Source: Deinococcus sonorensis KR-87 (lineage in GTDB: Bacteria > Deinococcota > Deinococci > Deinococcales > Deinococcaceae). From it: a stretch of 64,000 nucleotides of DNA. The notes under the pieces were generated by a model, which was given only the letters and a program-made list of their open reading frames with translations, was not told the DNA's origin and made no database searches. Position 1 is the stretch's first letter; each line of letters begins with the position of its first letter. The position numbers and the translations under genes were made by a program. This document shows positions 31,793-39,729 of this stretch, piece after piece. Location: positions 959,501 to 1,023,500 of the forward strand of contig NZ_CP158299.1 of assembly GCF_040256395.1 (NCBI RefSeq), in the 5' to 3' direction.

Positions 31793-32728
31793 TCAGGACT
31801 CCGGCTGTTGCAGCCGCGCCACCTGCCGGGCGAACTCCTCCGCACTGATCTCCCGCACCGTGTCGCGGTCGCCCCGCTTGATGGCCGTGTAGTACCGGGC
31901 ATCGGCCATGAAGCCCCCGCGCAGCGGATCGAAGGCCACCAGTGCCACGCCCTGCCCCGGCGCCTGCTCCAGCTTCACCGGTACCTCGCCCAGCAGGTAG
32001 TGGCGCACCAGGGTGCCGGCGCCGACCTCACGCTCCAGCACCATCTGCCACGCCTTGCCGAACAGCTCCCGGCTGGTGTCCTCCAGGGTGTCCAGCACCA
32101 GCGGTTCCACCGAGCCGAGCACCGGATACGGTTCCGGACCGCCCAGGCTGACCGGCTGGGCCCGGATCTCCAGCCCGCGTCGCAGTTCGTAGAGCCGGTG
32201 CTCGTAGGCGTCCACCTCATCGAAGAACACGTGCATGATTTTCAGCTCGGCGAAGTGGCCCAGGACGTTCACGATGAAGTGCAGGTCGCGGTAGCCGCTC
32301 TTCTGGGGCCGGCGGATGCGGTCACGGAACGCCAGCACCTCGAAGTGGTCGCCCACCTGCAGGGCCACCTCGTACATCGACTGCAGGTCCGGCACCACCA
32401 CCTTGCCGGCCAGCATGTCGAGCGGCAGCACCCGGTCGGCGCCCTGGTACTTCTCCACGATCCGGTCGAGGCTCTTGACGTTGCCGGGCCGCGACATGGC
32501 CGGGAAGCCCACCTGCTGCCCGAAAGCCTCCACCTGCTGCTGAAACTGACCGGCGTACCGTTTGGCCGCCGCGTACAGCTCCAGAAAATTGGTCTCCGGC
32601 TGAGTCACCTGCGCCGTGTCCACCGGATAGCGCCGCTGCACCTCGCTGCACAGCTGAGCCACCTCGGTCCGGAACCCCAGCGCCAGCGCCTGCTGGTGGG
32701 CGTGGTCTGCGGCGGGGTCAGGCATCAT
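31793..32728 (-). CDS. RelA/SpoT-fold nucleotidyltransferase-like protein
   Basis: A 311-residue protein whose residues about 75-175 resemble the (p)ppGpp synthetase domain. SRPGNVKS (79-86) matches the ATP-binding loop, Asp104 of LDMLAGKVVV the catalytic metal ligand, KSGYRDLHFIV (143-153) the GTP-stacking Tyr region, and Glu161 of AELKI the second catalytic acid. No HD hydrolase, TGS or ACT domain is present. The C-terminal 130 residues (including GGFMADARYYTAIKRG) are unlike known regulatory domains. It could be a small alarmone synthetase or a related pyrophosphotransferase; activity is unproven. Confidence 0.65.
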   Translation of the reverse strand: MMPDPAADHAHQQALALGFRTEVAQLCSEVQRRYPVDTAQVTQPETNFLELYAAAKRYAGQFQQQVEAFGQQVGFPAMSRPGNVKSLDRIVEKYQGADRVLPLDMLAGKVVVPDLQSMYEVALQVGDHFEVLAFRDRIRRPQKSGYRDLHFIVNVLGHFAELKIMHVFFDEVDAYEHRLYELRRGLEIRAQPVSLGGPEPYPVLGSVEPLVLDTLEDTSRELFGKAWQMVLEREVGAGTLVRHYLLGEVPVKLEQAPGQGVALVAFDPLRGGFMADARYYTAIKRGDRDTVREISAEEFARQVARLQQPES

Positions 32729-32963
32729 GGGCCGGGACGCTCCTTGACGGATGGAGAAGGGAACAGCGGTGGATTGACGCTCCCAGCCCCCACCAGCGGT
32801 CCGGGACCTGCACAGGCCGGATCATGCCCTGCCAGCCGGAGCGGCATTCGATGCTTCATGACCTGCATCGTACTGCCGCACAGGGCGGTGGAACCCCAGG
32901 CAGAGATCCGGCTGACCCTCATCTGGCCTGCATGGGCCGGAACGCAGATGATTCGCCCACAAC

Positions 32964-32995
32964 CCAAAAAACGAGGCCCCTCAGGGGAGCCTCGT
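32964..32995 (-). terminator. Intrinsic terminator of the Thr-rich protein gene
   Basis: On the minus strand ACGAGG, a CTCCCC/GGGG inner stem and CCTCGT are followed by TTTTTT, about 40 bases after the stop at 33034. Confidence 0.7.
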
Positions 32996-33033
32996 CGCTC
33001 GTCACGGTCCGGGCCAGTGGCCCAGCTGCAGGT

Positions 33034-33375
33034 TCAGACCCGCGAGGTGGTGTTGCGGTCCGGGACCACCACGGTGGGCGGCTGACGGCGCAGGCCCGCC
33101 AGACCCGCCAGGCCGAGCAGGCCCAGCCAGCCCCAGTTGCTGTTGTTGTTGTTGTCCTGGGTGGTGTCGGTCGTGGTCGCGGTATCGGAGGTGGCGGTGG
33201 TACCAGTCGTGTCGGTCGTGCCGCTGGTGTCCGTGGTGCCGCTGGTATCGGTGGTGCCGCTCGTGTCGGTGGTGGCTGGGGTGGTGGTGTCGGTGGTATC
33301 GGTCTGCGCCAGCGCGGGCAGCGGGGCCAGAACGAGGGTGAGGGTCAGCAGGGCCTTCTTGGTACCGTTCAACAT
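33034..33375 (-). CDS. Exported Thr-rich repeat protein with WGxxGxxG C-terminal motif
   Basis: A 113-residue protein with a Sec signal peptide (cleavage near ALAQ), about 45 residues of Thr/Ser/Asp/Gly repeats of the type TDTSGT, an Asn run and then WGWLGLLGLAGLAGLRRQ. The WGxxGxxG motif followed by a hydrophobic stretch and Arg pair resembles C-terminal sorting or anchoring signals (WGxxGxxG-CTERM), but a further 15 polar residues follow. The protein is probably surface-exposed and may be glycosylated on its threonines. GGAGAC precedes the ATG. Confidence 0.7.
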   Translation of the reverse strand: MLNGTKKALLTLTLVLAPLPALAQTDTTDTTTPATTDTSGTTDTSGTTDTSGTTDTTGTTATSDTATTTDTTQDNNNNSNWGWLGLLGLAGLAGLRRQPPTVVVPDRNTTSRV

Positions 33376-33655
33376 AACGTCTCCTTCAAAACCTTGAGAT
33401 TCACTTGCCCACCACGTCTTCGGGTGCTGACCCCAGGATGTGGCCCAGCCAGTAAAGGTTCCGGGGAGTGAGATAAATTACAGCTTACGTGGCCAAAAGT
33501 TCGCCTTCACTCAACATGCACGGCGCCTTTGGCAACGGAGACAGGGTGAGCGGAGGCGCAGCGTACAGGAGGCCAGCCAGCGTCCTGAGGATCACGAGGG
33601 CAAAGCCGCGTTGTCTTCAGGACGTTCAGATTCCGTGGCATCGACGTCTGGGCTC
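33376..33655. other. Intergenic region, 280 bases
   Basis: Holds the minus-strand promoter zone of the Thr-rich protein, including an AT-rich stretch near 33470-33485. I see no gene, terminator or repeat in the remainder, which lies downstream of the VWA gene stop. Confidence 0.5.
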
Positions 33656-34912
33656 TCAGGCCGGGTCGCCTCCCGGGCGGGCCGTCACGATGCCCCGCGC
33701 CGCGGCCCAGGCCCCGATATCGCCGCCCTGCAGCGAGGTCGCCATCAGGTCCGGGAAGAATTCCGGTGTGCACGCGAAGACCGGAATGCCCAGGGCGGCG
33801 AGGCGGGCGGCATTGTCGTGGTCGTAGCTCGGCGTCCCGTCGTCGTCGAGCGCCAGCAGCACGATCACCCGGGCGCCCTGTTCGCGGAACCCGTTCAGGC
33901 GGCGAATCATCTCGGCGCTGCCGGACCCCTCGTACAGGTCGGAGATCAGCACGAAGGTGTGTTCTTCGGGGTTTGTGAGCAGGCCCTGGCAGTAGCGCAG
34001 GGCCAGCGGCGTGTCGTTGCCGCCGCCCAGTTGCACCCCGAACAGCACGTCCACCGGGTCGGCGAGCTGATCGGTGAGGTCCACGACCGTGGTGTCGTAG
34101 ACCACCACGTTGGTCTTCAGGGCCGGAAGGCTGGCGAGCACCGCACCGAAGATGCCGGCATACACGACGCTGGACGCCATGCTCCCCGACTGGTCCACGC
34201 ACAGCGTCACCGCCTTGAGCTGCCGCCGGGCCCGCCCATAGCCGACCAGTCGCTCGGGAATCACCGTGCGGCGCTCCGGGTCGTAGGTCTTCAGGTTCCG
34301 GAGCAGCGTGCGGCCCCAGTCCACCTCGTTCTGACGCGGGCGCAGGTTGCGCTGCGAGCGGTTCAGGCTGCCGGTCACGGCGCTGCGCAGCGGCTCGGCG
34401 AGGCGGGCCTGAAGTTCCTCCACCACCCGTGCGACCACCTGCCGCGCCAGGGTCTTGGCGGCGGCCGGCATCGCGTCCTTGAGGCTGATCAGGGTGGCGG
34501 CCATGTGCACGTCCGGCTGTAGGTGATCCATCAGTTCCGGTTCGAGCAGCAGGGTCTTGAGGTTCAGCCGGTTGACCGCGTCCTGCTGCATCACCTGCAC
34601 CGCCGACTGCGGAAACAGGTCGCGGACCTCGCCCAGCCACGCCGCCACCGCCGGGGCGCTCTGGCCGAAGCCCACGTTGCGGTGCGACTTGCGGCCCTTC
34701 TCGGGCTTCGCCGTCTTCACGGCAAAGGGGGCGCCGTCATACAGCGAGGCCAGCGCCGCGTCGAGGCGGCGGTCGTGTTCGCCCAGTTCGCAGCCGGTGC
34801 CGTCGGCGCTCTCGCCCTTTGCCGTTTCACCGCCCAGCAGCAGTCGCCAGCGGCGCAGGCGTTCCAGCTCGGGGGTCAGGGAGGACGGGGAGACTTCGTC
34901 GGTGTACGTCAT
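33656..34912 (-). CDS. VWA domain protein of the MoxR-associated operon
   Basis: A 418-residue protein whose N-terminal half is helical and charged and whose C-terminal half is a von Willebrand A domain. The MIDAS metal site begins DQSGSMASS at Asp240, with GGGNDTPLAL and FVLISDLYEGSG supplying the Thr and Asp ligands. Metal-dependent protein binding, often regulated by a partner MoxR ATPase, is the known role of such domains. The ATG at 34912 overlaps the DUF5682 stop by one base (TGATG). Last gene of the five-gene operon. Confidence 0.82.
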   Translation of the reverse strand: MTYTDEVSPSSLTPELERLRRWRLLLGGETAKGESADGTGCELGEHDRRLDAALASLYDGAPFAVKTAKPEKGRKSHRNVGFGQSAPAVAAWLGEVRDLFPQSAVQVMQQDAVNRLNLKTLLLEPELMDHLQPDVHMAATLISLKDAMPAAAKTLARQVVARVVEELQARLAEPLRSAVTGSLNRSQRNLRPRQNEVDWGRTLLRNLKTYDPERRTVIPERLVGYGRARRQLKAVTLCVDQSGSMASSVVYAGIFGAVLASLPALKTNVVVYDTTVVDLTDQLADPVDVLFGVQLGGGNDTPLALRYCQGLLTNPEEHTFVLISDLYEGSGSAEMIRRLNGFREQGARVIVLLALDDDGTPSYDHDNAARLAALGIPVFACTPEFFPDLMATSLQGGDIGAWAAARGIVTARPGGDPA

Positions 34913-37149
34913 CAGGACTCTCCAGCGGGCCACGAGACCCCCAGCAGGCGCAGCACCACCGGCACCACGGCGGCGCCCAGGGTGTGGTCGGTCTGTGTGG
35001 CGGCGTCGGTGCGTTCCAGGCCGCGCAGGTCCTCGCCCAGCCGTCGGCGGGCGTGCGGCTCCAGGCGGGAGAGGGTGCGGCGCAGGGCGGGCAGCACCTC
35101 GTCGAAGGCCTCCGGTTCGAGGTCCGCCACCCAGGCATCCATCAGCGCCAGCGCCGCCGGGTCGTGGCGCAGCGTCTGGCCGTCCTCCCCGATGAACCCG
35201 CTCAGCCAGGCGGCCACGTCCAGTGGCGGCGCGCCCGGCGTGAGGGCCGAGGCGAGCCGCGCCTGCACCTCAGCGGCGTCCAGCACGCCCCGGTCGCGCA
35301 GGCGGTTCACGGCGTCGCCGCGCAGCAGCGGCGCGGTGCCCCCGGCGTCCAGGGCGTGCAGGGCCAGCACCCACTCCCCGCTGGCCTCCGGGTCGTCCAG
35401 CAGGCGCACCGCCGCGTCTGCCTGCGCCAGCTGACCGTGGAGCGTCTGCGCTGCCTCGTCGCCCAGGCCGTGGGCCGCATTGGGCAGCCCGCTGGCGGCG
35501 CGGGCCACCAGGGTCCGGAACACCGGGCGCAGGTCGTCGCCCTCGCGCGCCCTCACGTCGCCGTAGCGGGCCAGCCGGGCCAGCGGCGGCAGGGCCAGCA
35601 GCAGTGCGGCGGTATCGGCGTCGGCGGCGCGGGCATCCAGCCGGGCCAGCGTGAAGTCGGCCGCGCCCGGCAGCCCGCACAGCCGCACCACCTCCAGCAG
35701 CGCCGAGAGGGTGCCCAGGTCCGGTGCCCGCCGCGCCTGCGAGATGGCCGTCGTCTGGGCGGCGCGCGCCAGCGTGTTGCCGTGGCGGCTCGCCTCCACC
35801 AGCCGCACGCTGAATTCCGGCTCCCAGCGCACGGTCCAGGCTTCCTTGAAGGTGCCGCTGCCCCGGCTGGTGGCGGCCTGGGCCCACGGCACCCCCAGCA
35901 GGTTCAGACGGTGGAACAGCTGCGAGCGGCCCAGGCCCGCGTCCTCGCGCAGGTCCAGCACGACCTCGCGGGTCACGGCCTCCCGTTTCAGGCGCAGCCG
36001 GGCCAGCGTGGCCGCGAGGTCCTGTTCCAGCGGCACGGCCGGCACGCCGGAGGGCACGCTGCCCAGCGCTTCGCCCACGAACAACTCCTCCGAGAGCAGC
36101 CGCAGCGGCGTGTCGGAATCCCAGGCGAAGACGGCCTGGGTGGCGTCGGTCAGCTCGTCCAGGCCCGCGAGCTGCCGCCCGCGCAGGGTGGCCAGCGCCT
36201 CGGCCAGCCGCACCGCGTCAATGACCTGCGCGCTCGACGCGTCCAGCCCACGGGCGCGCAGCAGCCGCGCGGAGCGGGTCAGCCAGCGCTCGGTCACCTG
36301 CGAGGTGGTGCCGTACAGGTGCGCGTACCAGCCGGGCGAGGTGACGCCCGCGCCGTAGCCGCTCGCCTGGGTCAGCCGCCCGTGCGTCCAGGGGGTGATG
36401 GTCAGCGCCACCTTCGCCCGCGGCAGGCCCTTCACGCGCGCCGGGTCGGCCTTGGCCTCGCGGGCCAGCGTCTCGGGCGTGAGGGCTGGGACATGCCACG
36501 CGCCGCACACCACGGCCACGCTGCCGCGCCCCAGCGCCGCGCGGATGGTCTGACGCATCTGCGCCTCGCGGATCAGGTCGCGCTCGGAGGTGTGGCTGTC
36601 GTCGGCCTCGCGCACCGCCGTCATGACCTCGGCAATCGCCACGAAGACCGCCTCGCCCTCCCCGCGCGACTCGACCAGGGCGTCCCACCAGCGCTCGAAA
36701 TCGCTGTAGCCGGCCGCCTGTGCCAGCAGCGCGAGCGGATCGGCACGGACGGCGTCGGCCGCGGGGGTGGGGAGGGTCTCGGTGTCCGTGTCCGGGTCAT
36801 CTGCTGCCGGCTCCGCTTCCGCTTTCGGCGCGAGGGTCACGCTGGCGGGCAGGTCCATGAACGCCACCGGCACGCCGCGCGACAGCGCCCAGCGGATCGC
36901 CACGAACTCGGGGCTGAACTCCGCGAGCGGGTAGAACACGGAGCGCTCCGGCTGGCCCTGCACATGCGCCATCACCGCGACGGGGGGCGTCAGGGCCGGA
37001 TCGTTCAGGAACGGCAGCAGGCTGTCGGCGTCCACCGGCCCCTCGATCAGCAGCGTGTCGGGCGGGCTGGCCTCCAGCGCCCGCTCCACGCTGCGCGCCG
37101 AGCCGGGACCGTGGTGGCGGATCGGGTAGAGGGTCAGGGCTGCGGTCAC
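34912..37149 (-). CDS. DUF5682-like large protein (TraB/ChaN-like N-terminal region)
   Basis: A 745-residue cytoplasmic protein encoded with MoxR and VWA partners. The first 40 residues, with PIRHHGPGSARS (9-20) and PDTLLIEGP (30-38), and a later CGAWHVPAL with His219, look like the paired His/Glu motifs of the TraB/ChaN/erythromycin-esterase-like hydrolase fold; this is inference from pattern. The remaining 500 residues are mostly helical with no recognised motif. Start is GTG three bases after the MoxR stop region. The family matches what databases call DUF5682, from memory. Confidence 0.7.
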   Translation of the reverse strand: MTAALTLYPIRHHGPGSARSVERALEASPPDTLLIEGPVDADSLLPFLNDPALTPPVAVMAHVQGQPERSVFYPLAEFSPEFVAIRWALSRGVPVAFMDLPASVTLAPKAEAEPAADDPDTDTETLPTPAADAVRADPLALLAQAAGYSDFERWWDALVESRGEGEAVFVAIAEVMTAVREADDSHTSERDLIREAQMRQTIRAALGRGSVAVVCGAWHVPALTPETLAREAKADPARVKGLPRAKVALTITPWTHGRLTQASGYGAGVTSPGWYAHLYGTTSQVTERWLTRSARLLRARGLDASSAQVIDAVRLAEALATLRGRQLAGLDELTDATQAVFAWDSDTPLRLLSEELFVGEALGSVPSGVPAVPLEQDLAATLARLRLKREAVTREVVLDLREDAGLGRSQLFHRLNLLGVPWAQAATSRGSGTFKEAWTVRWEPEFSVRLVEASRHGNTLARAAQTTAISQARRAPDLGTLSALLEVVRLCGLPGAADFTLARLDARAADADTAALLLALPPLARLARYGDVRAREGDDLRPVFRTLVARAASGLPNAAHGLGDEAAQTLHGQLAQADAAVRLLDDPEASGEWVLALHALDAGGTAPLLRGDAVNRLRDRGVLDAAEVQARLASALTPGAPPLDVAAWLSGFIGEDGQTLRHDPAALALMDAWVADLEPEAFDEVLPALRRTLSRLEPHARRRLGEDLRGLERTDAATQTDHTLGAAVVPVVLRLLGVSWPAGES

Positions 37150-37152
37150 GGG

Positions 37153-38244
37153 TCAGCTCACCTCGCGGCAGGCGTTGTAGAAGTCCTTCCAGCCGGCCCG
37201 CTTCTTGATGGCCGTCTCCAGATACTCGTTCCACACCGCCTGATCCTGCACCGGGTCCTTCACCACCGCCCCGATGACGCTGGCGGCCACGTCGCGGCTG
37301 CTCAGTTCGCCGTCACCGAAGTGGGCGGCCAGCGTCAGCCCGTTGGTGACCACGCTGATGGCCTCGGCCACGCTGAGGCTGCCGCTGGGCGTCTTGAGCC
37401 GGGTCTTGCCGTCCTCGGTGACGCCCGCGCGCAGTTCCCGGAACACTGTCACCACCCGCCGGATCTCGTCCAGGGCCGGGGGCAGCTCCGGCAGGCCCAG
37501 GCTGCGGCCCAGCGACTCGACCCGCCGCGTCACGATCAGCAGTTCGTCGTCCAGGCTGTCCGGCACCGGCAGGATCACCGTGTTGAAGCGGCGCTTGAGG
37601 GCGCTCGACAGGTCGTTCACGCCCTTGTCGCGGTTGTTCGCCGTGGCGATCAGGTTGAAGCCGCGCACCGCCTGCACCTCGGTGTTCAGCTCCGGCACCG
37701 GCAGCGTCTTCTCCGACAGGATGGTGATCAGGGTGTCCTGCACGTCGCTCTGCACCCGCGTCAGCTCCTCCAAGCGGGCGATCTTGCCCTGGCGCATGGC
37801 GTGCATCACCGGGCTCTCCACCAGGGCCGCCTCGCTCGGCCCCTCGGCCAGCAGGCGGGCGTAGTTCCAGCCGTAGCGGATGGCGTTCTCGTCGGTGCCG
37901 GCGGTGCCCTGAACCAGCAGCGTGCTGTCGCCCGAGACGGCGGCGGCGAGGTGCTCGCTCACCCAGCTCTTGGCGGTGCCCGGCACCCCGATCAGCAGCA
38001 GCGCCCGGTCGGTGGCGAGCGTCGCCACGGCGATCTCCATCAGCCGCGCTTCCCCCACGTACTTGGGCGTGATCTCGGTGTCGCCGGCACGGCCGCCCAT
38101 CAGATAGGTCAGCACGGCGCGCGGGCTGAGGTTCCACTTCGGCGGGCGCGGATGCCGGTCGTGCCGGGCAAGCGCCGCGAGTTCGTGGGCGTAGGCGTGT
38201 TCGGCGTGCTGGCGCAGGACTTCAGGGGTATGGGGCATGGTCAT
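37153..38244 (-). CDS. MoxR-type AAA+ ATPase
   Basis: A 363-residue AAA+ ATPase. Walker A is GVPGTAKS (residues 86-93), the Walker B position reads ARLEELTR, sensor 1 is LIATANNRDKG, and LKRRFN holds the arginine finger region. MoxR ATPases act as chaperones that remodel or load cofactors into VWA partners; the VWA protein is two genes downstream. The long region before Walker A (85 residues) is specific to this subgroup. It is followed by the DUF5682-like gene after three bases. Confidence 0.88.
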   Translation of the reverse strand: MTMPHTPEVLRQHAEHAYAHELAALARHDRHPRPPKWNLSPRAVLTYLMGGRAGDTEITPKYVGEARLMEIAVATLATDRALLLIGVPGTAKSWVSEHLAAAVSGDSTLLVQGTAGTDENAIRYGWNYARLLAEGPSEAALVESPVMHAMRQGKIARLEELTRVQSDVQDTLITILSEKTLPVPELNTEVQAVRGFNLIATANNRDKGVNDLSSALKRRFNTVILPVPDSLDDELLIVTRRVESLGRSLGLPELPPALDEIRRVVTVFRELRAGVTEDGKTRLKTPSGSLSVAEAISVVTNGLTLAAHFGDGELSSRDVAASVIGAVVKDPVQDQAVWNEYLETAIKKRAGWKDFYNACREVS

Positions 38245-38271
38245 AATGCAGCTCCTGGTCTGAGGGTGGAG

Positions 38272-39729
38272 TCAGGGGGTCGGCTGGGCGGCCAGCGTCT
38301 CGAGCCACGCGCGGCGCAGCTGAAGGGTGCTGGTCAGGTCGCGCCAGGTCTGGAAGGCCAGCTCTTCTCCGTGGGCGTGCGCCTGTCGCTGGCGCTCCTC
38401 CCAGAGTTCCGGCGTGTGGCCAGTGGGCAGTTGCTTGGGGCGCGGAGGCAGCTCGAACGGCAGCGGAGTGGGGGAGGGAATGGTGAGACCCGGCGAGAGG
38501 CTGCGCCGGAGCAGCAGCGCCAGTTCGCGCGCCTGCCAGCCGCCGCCCTGGCCGCGCTGGATCACCTGGAGCGTGCGCGCGGCCAGAGCGGCCTGCAGGG
38601 GGACGGGCTCGGCCGCCAGGTCGGTCAGCCGGGCCAGCGTCTGCGCCGCCTCCAGCAGCAGGTCTGCTCCCACCTTTGGCTGCCCGGAGAGGTCGCGCAG
38701 CCGGGCACGGGCCGAAGGCAGATCCGGCGGCTGCGCTGGGGGCTCGGCCGGCGCTTCCAGCTCGTGCGGCAGCGACCAGTGGTGCGCCCTGGCCGCCTTG
38801 GACAGCTCGTCCCAGCCGATCCGCAGCGTCTTCAGGATCAGCGGGGTGGGCAGCGCGCCCAGCAGGCGGTGCAGGTCGCTGTCGTCATGCTGCCCGGCCC
38901 GGGGTTTGCCGAGCGCGGCCGGCAGGTCAAAGGCCCCGAAGCTGACCTTCTTCTTCAGCAGACCGCTGACCTTCACCGCCTGGGGCAGCAGCGTCAGCAG
39001 TTCGTCCTGCAGGGGACCGCTCAGGTGGCCCAGCAGCTGCCGGGCCTGCTTCTGCAGCTCGGGCGAGCGGTCGCTGGTGGCCAGTTCCAGCAGCGGGCGG
39101 TCCGTGGGCCGCAGGTCCTGGCGCACCAGGGCCAGCAGCTCCTTGCGCCGGTCGGCGGGCTGGGTGGTCCACAGCCGGGTCAGGTCCTGCGCGGCCTGTG
39201 CCGGGTCCCGCTCCCGCTGCTCGGCCAGGGCCGCTATGGTGGCGCTCCAGGCGGCCTGCTCCTCGGCCTTCTGCGCCTGCCGGTGCAGCGGGTGAAGGTC
39301 CAGCGTGGCCTGCGCCCGGGCGTCGGCCAGGCGCCACAACGGCAGCGCGAGATCGGTGTTCTGGGTGTGCAGGGTCAGCGCCTGCGAGGCCGTCAGGGTC
39401 CAGCGCCGGGCCGCCACGGTATCCAGCGCCTGCGTGGCCAGCAGCGGGTCGGTGTGGACCAGCCGGGACAGCAGGGCCGCCAGCTCCGGCGGGAGCGGAC
39501 GCGGGGCCGCGAGGAGCGGGGCAGGCGGCGGCGCGGCAGCGGTCAGGAGCGGGGCGCCGGCGCGGGCATGCAGGCCCAGCAGGGCGGCGTGGCCCAGCAT
39601 CCGGGCCTCGGGCGTGTCGCCCGGCACGCGGCCCAGGGCGGACGCCAGCGCGCCGCTTGGGGCGGGCAGCTCGGCCCGGCTGGTACCCCGGAGCGCCACG
39701 GCGGCCAGCTCGCGCAGGTCGCGGCTCAC
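38272..39729 (-). CDS. DUF5691-like helical repeat protein
   Basis: A 485-residue Ala/Leu-rich protein with repeated amphipathic helices (e.g. DLTRLWTTQPADRRKELLAL, LQDELLTLLPQAV), likely a HEAT-like scaffold. A Pro-rich stretch (TAAAPPPAPLLAAPRPLPP, residues 63-81) separates the first 60 residues. No catalytic motif is seen. The ATG overlaps the stop of the SWIM gene by four bases. I believe it corresponds to DUF5691, which co-occurs with DUF5682, MoxR and VWA genes. Confidence 0.65.
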   Translation of the reverse strand: MSRDLRELAAVALRGTSRAELPAPSGALASALGRVPGDTPEARMLGHAALLGLHARAGAPLLTAAAPPPAPLLAAPRPLPPELAALLSRLVHTDPLLATQALDTVAARRWTLTASQALTLHTQNTDLALPLWRLADARAQATLDLHPLHRQAQKAEEQAAWSATIAALAEQRERDPAQAAQDLTRLWTTQPADRRKELLALVRQDLRPTDRPLLELATSDRSPELQKQARQLLGHLSGPLQDELLTLLPQAVKVSGLLKKKVSFGAFDLPAALGKPRAGQHDDSDLHRLLGALPTPLILKTLRIGWDELSKAARAHHWSLPHELEAPAEPPAQPPDLPSARARLRDLSGQPKVGADLLLEAAQTLARLTDLAAEPVPLQAALAARTLQVIQRGQGGGWQARELALLLRRSLSPGLTIPSPTPLPFELPPRPKQLPTGHTPELWEERQRQAHAHGEELAFQTWRDLTSTLQLRRAWLETLAAQPTP

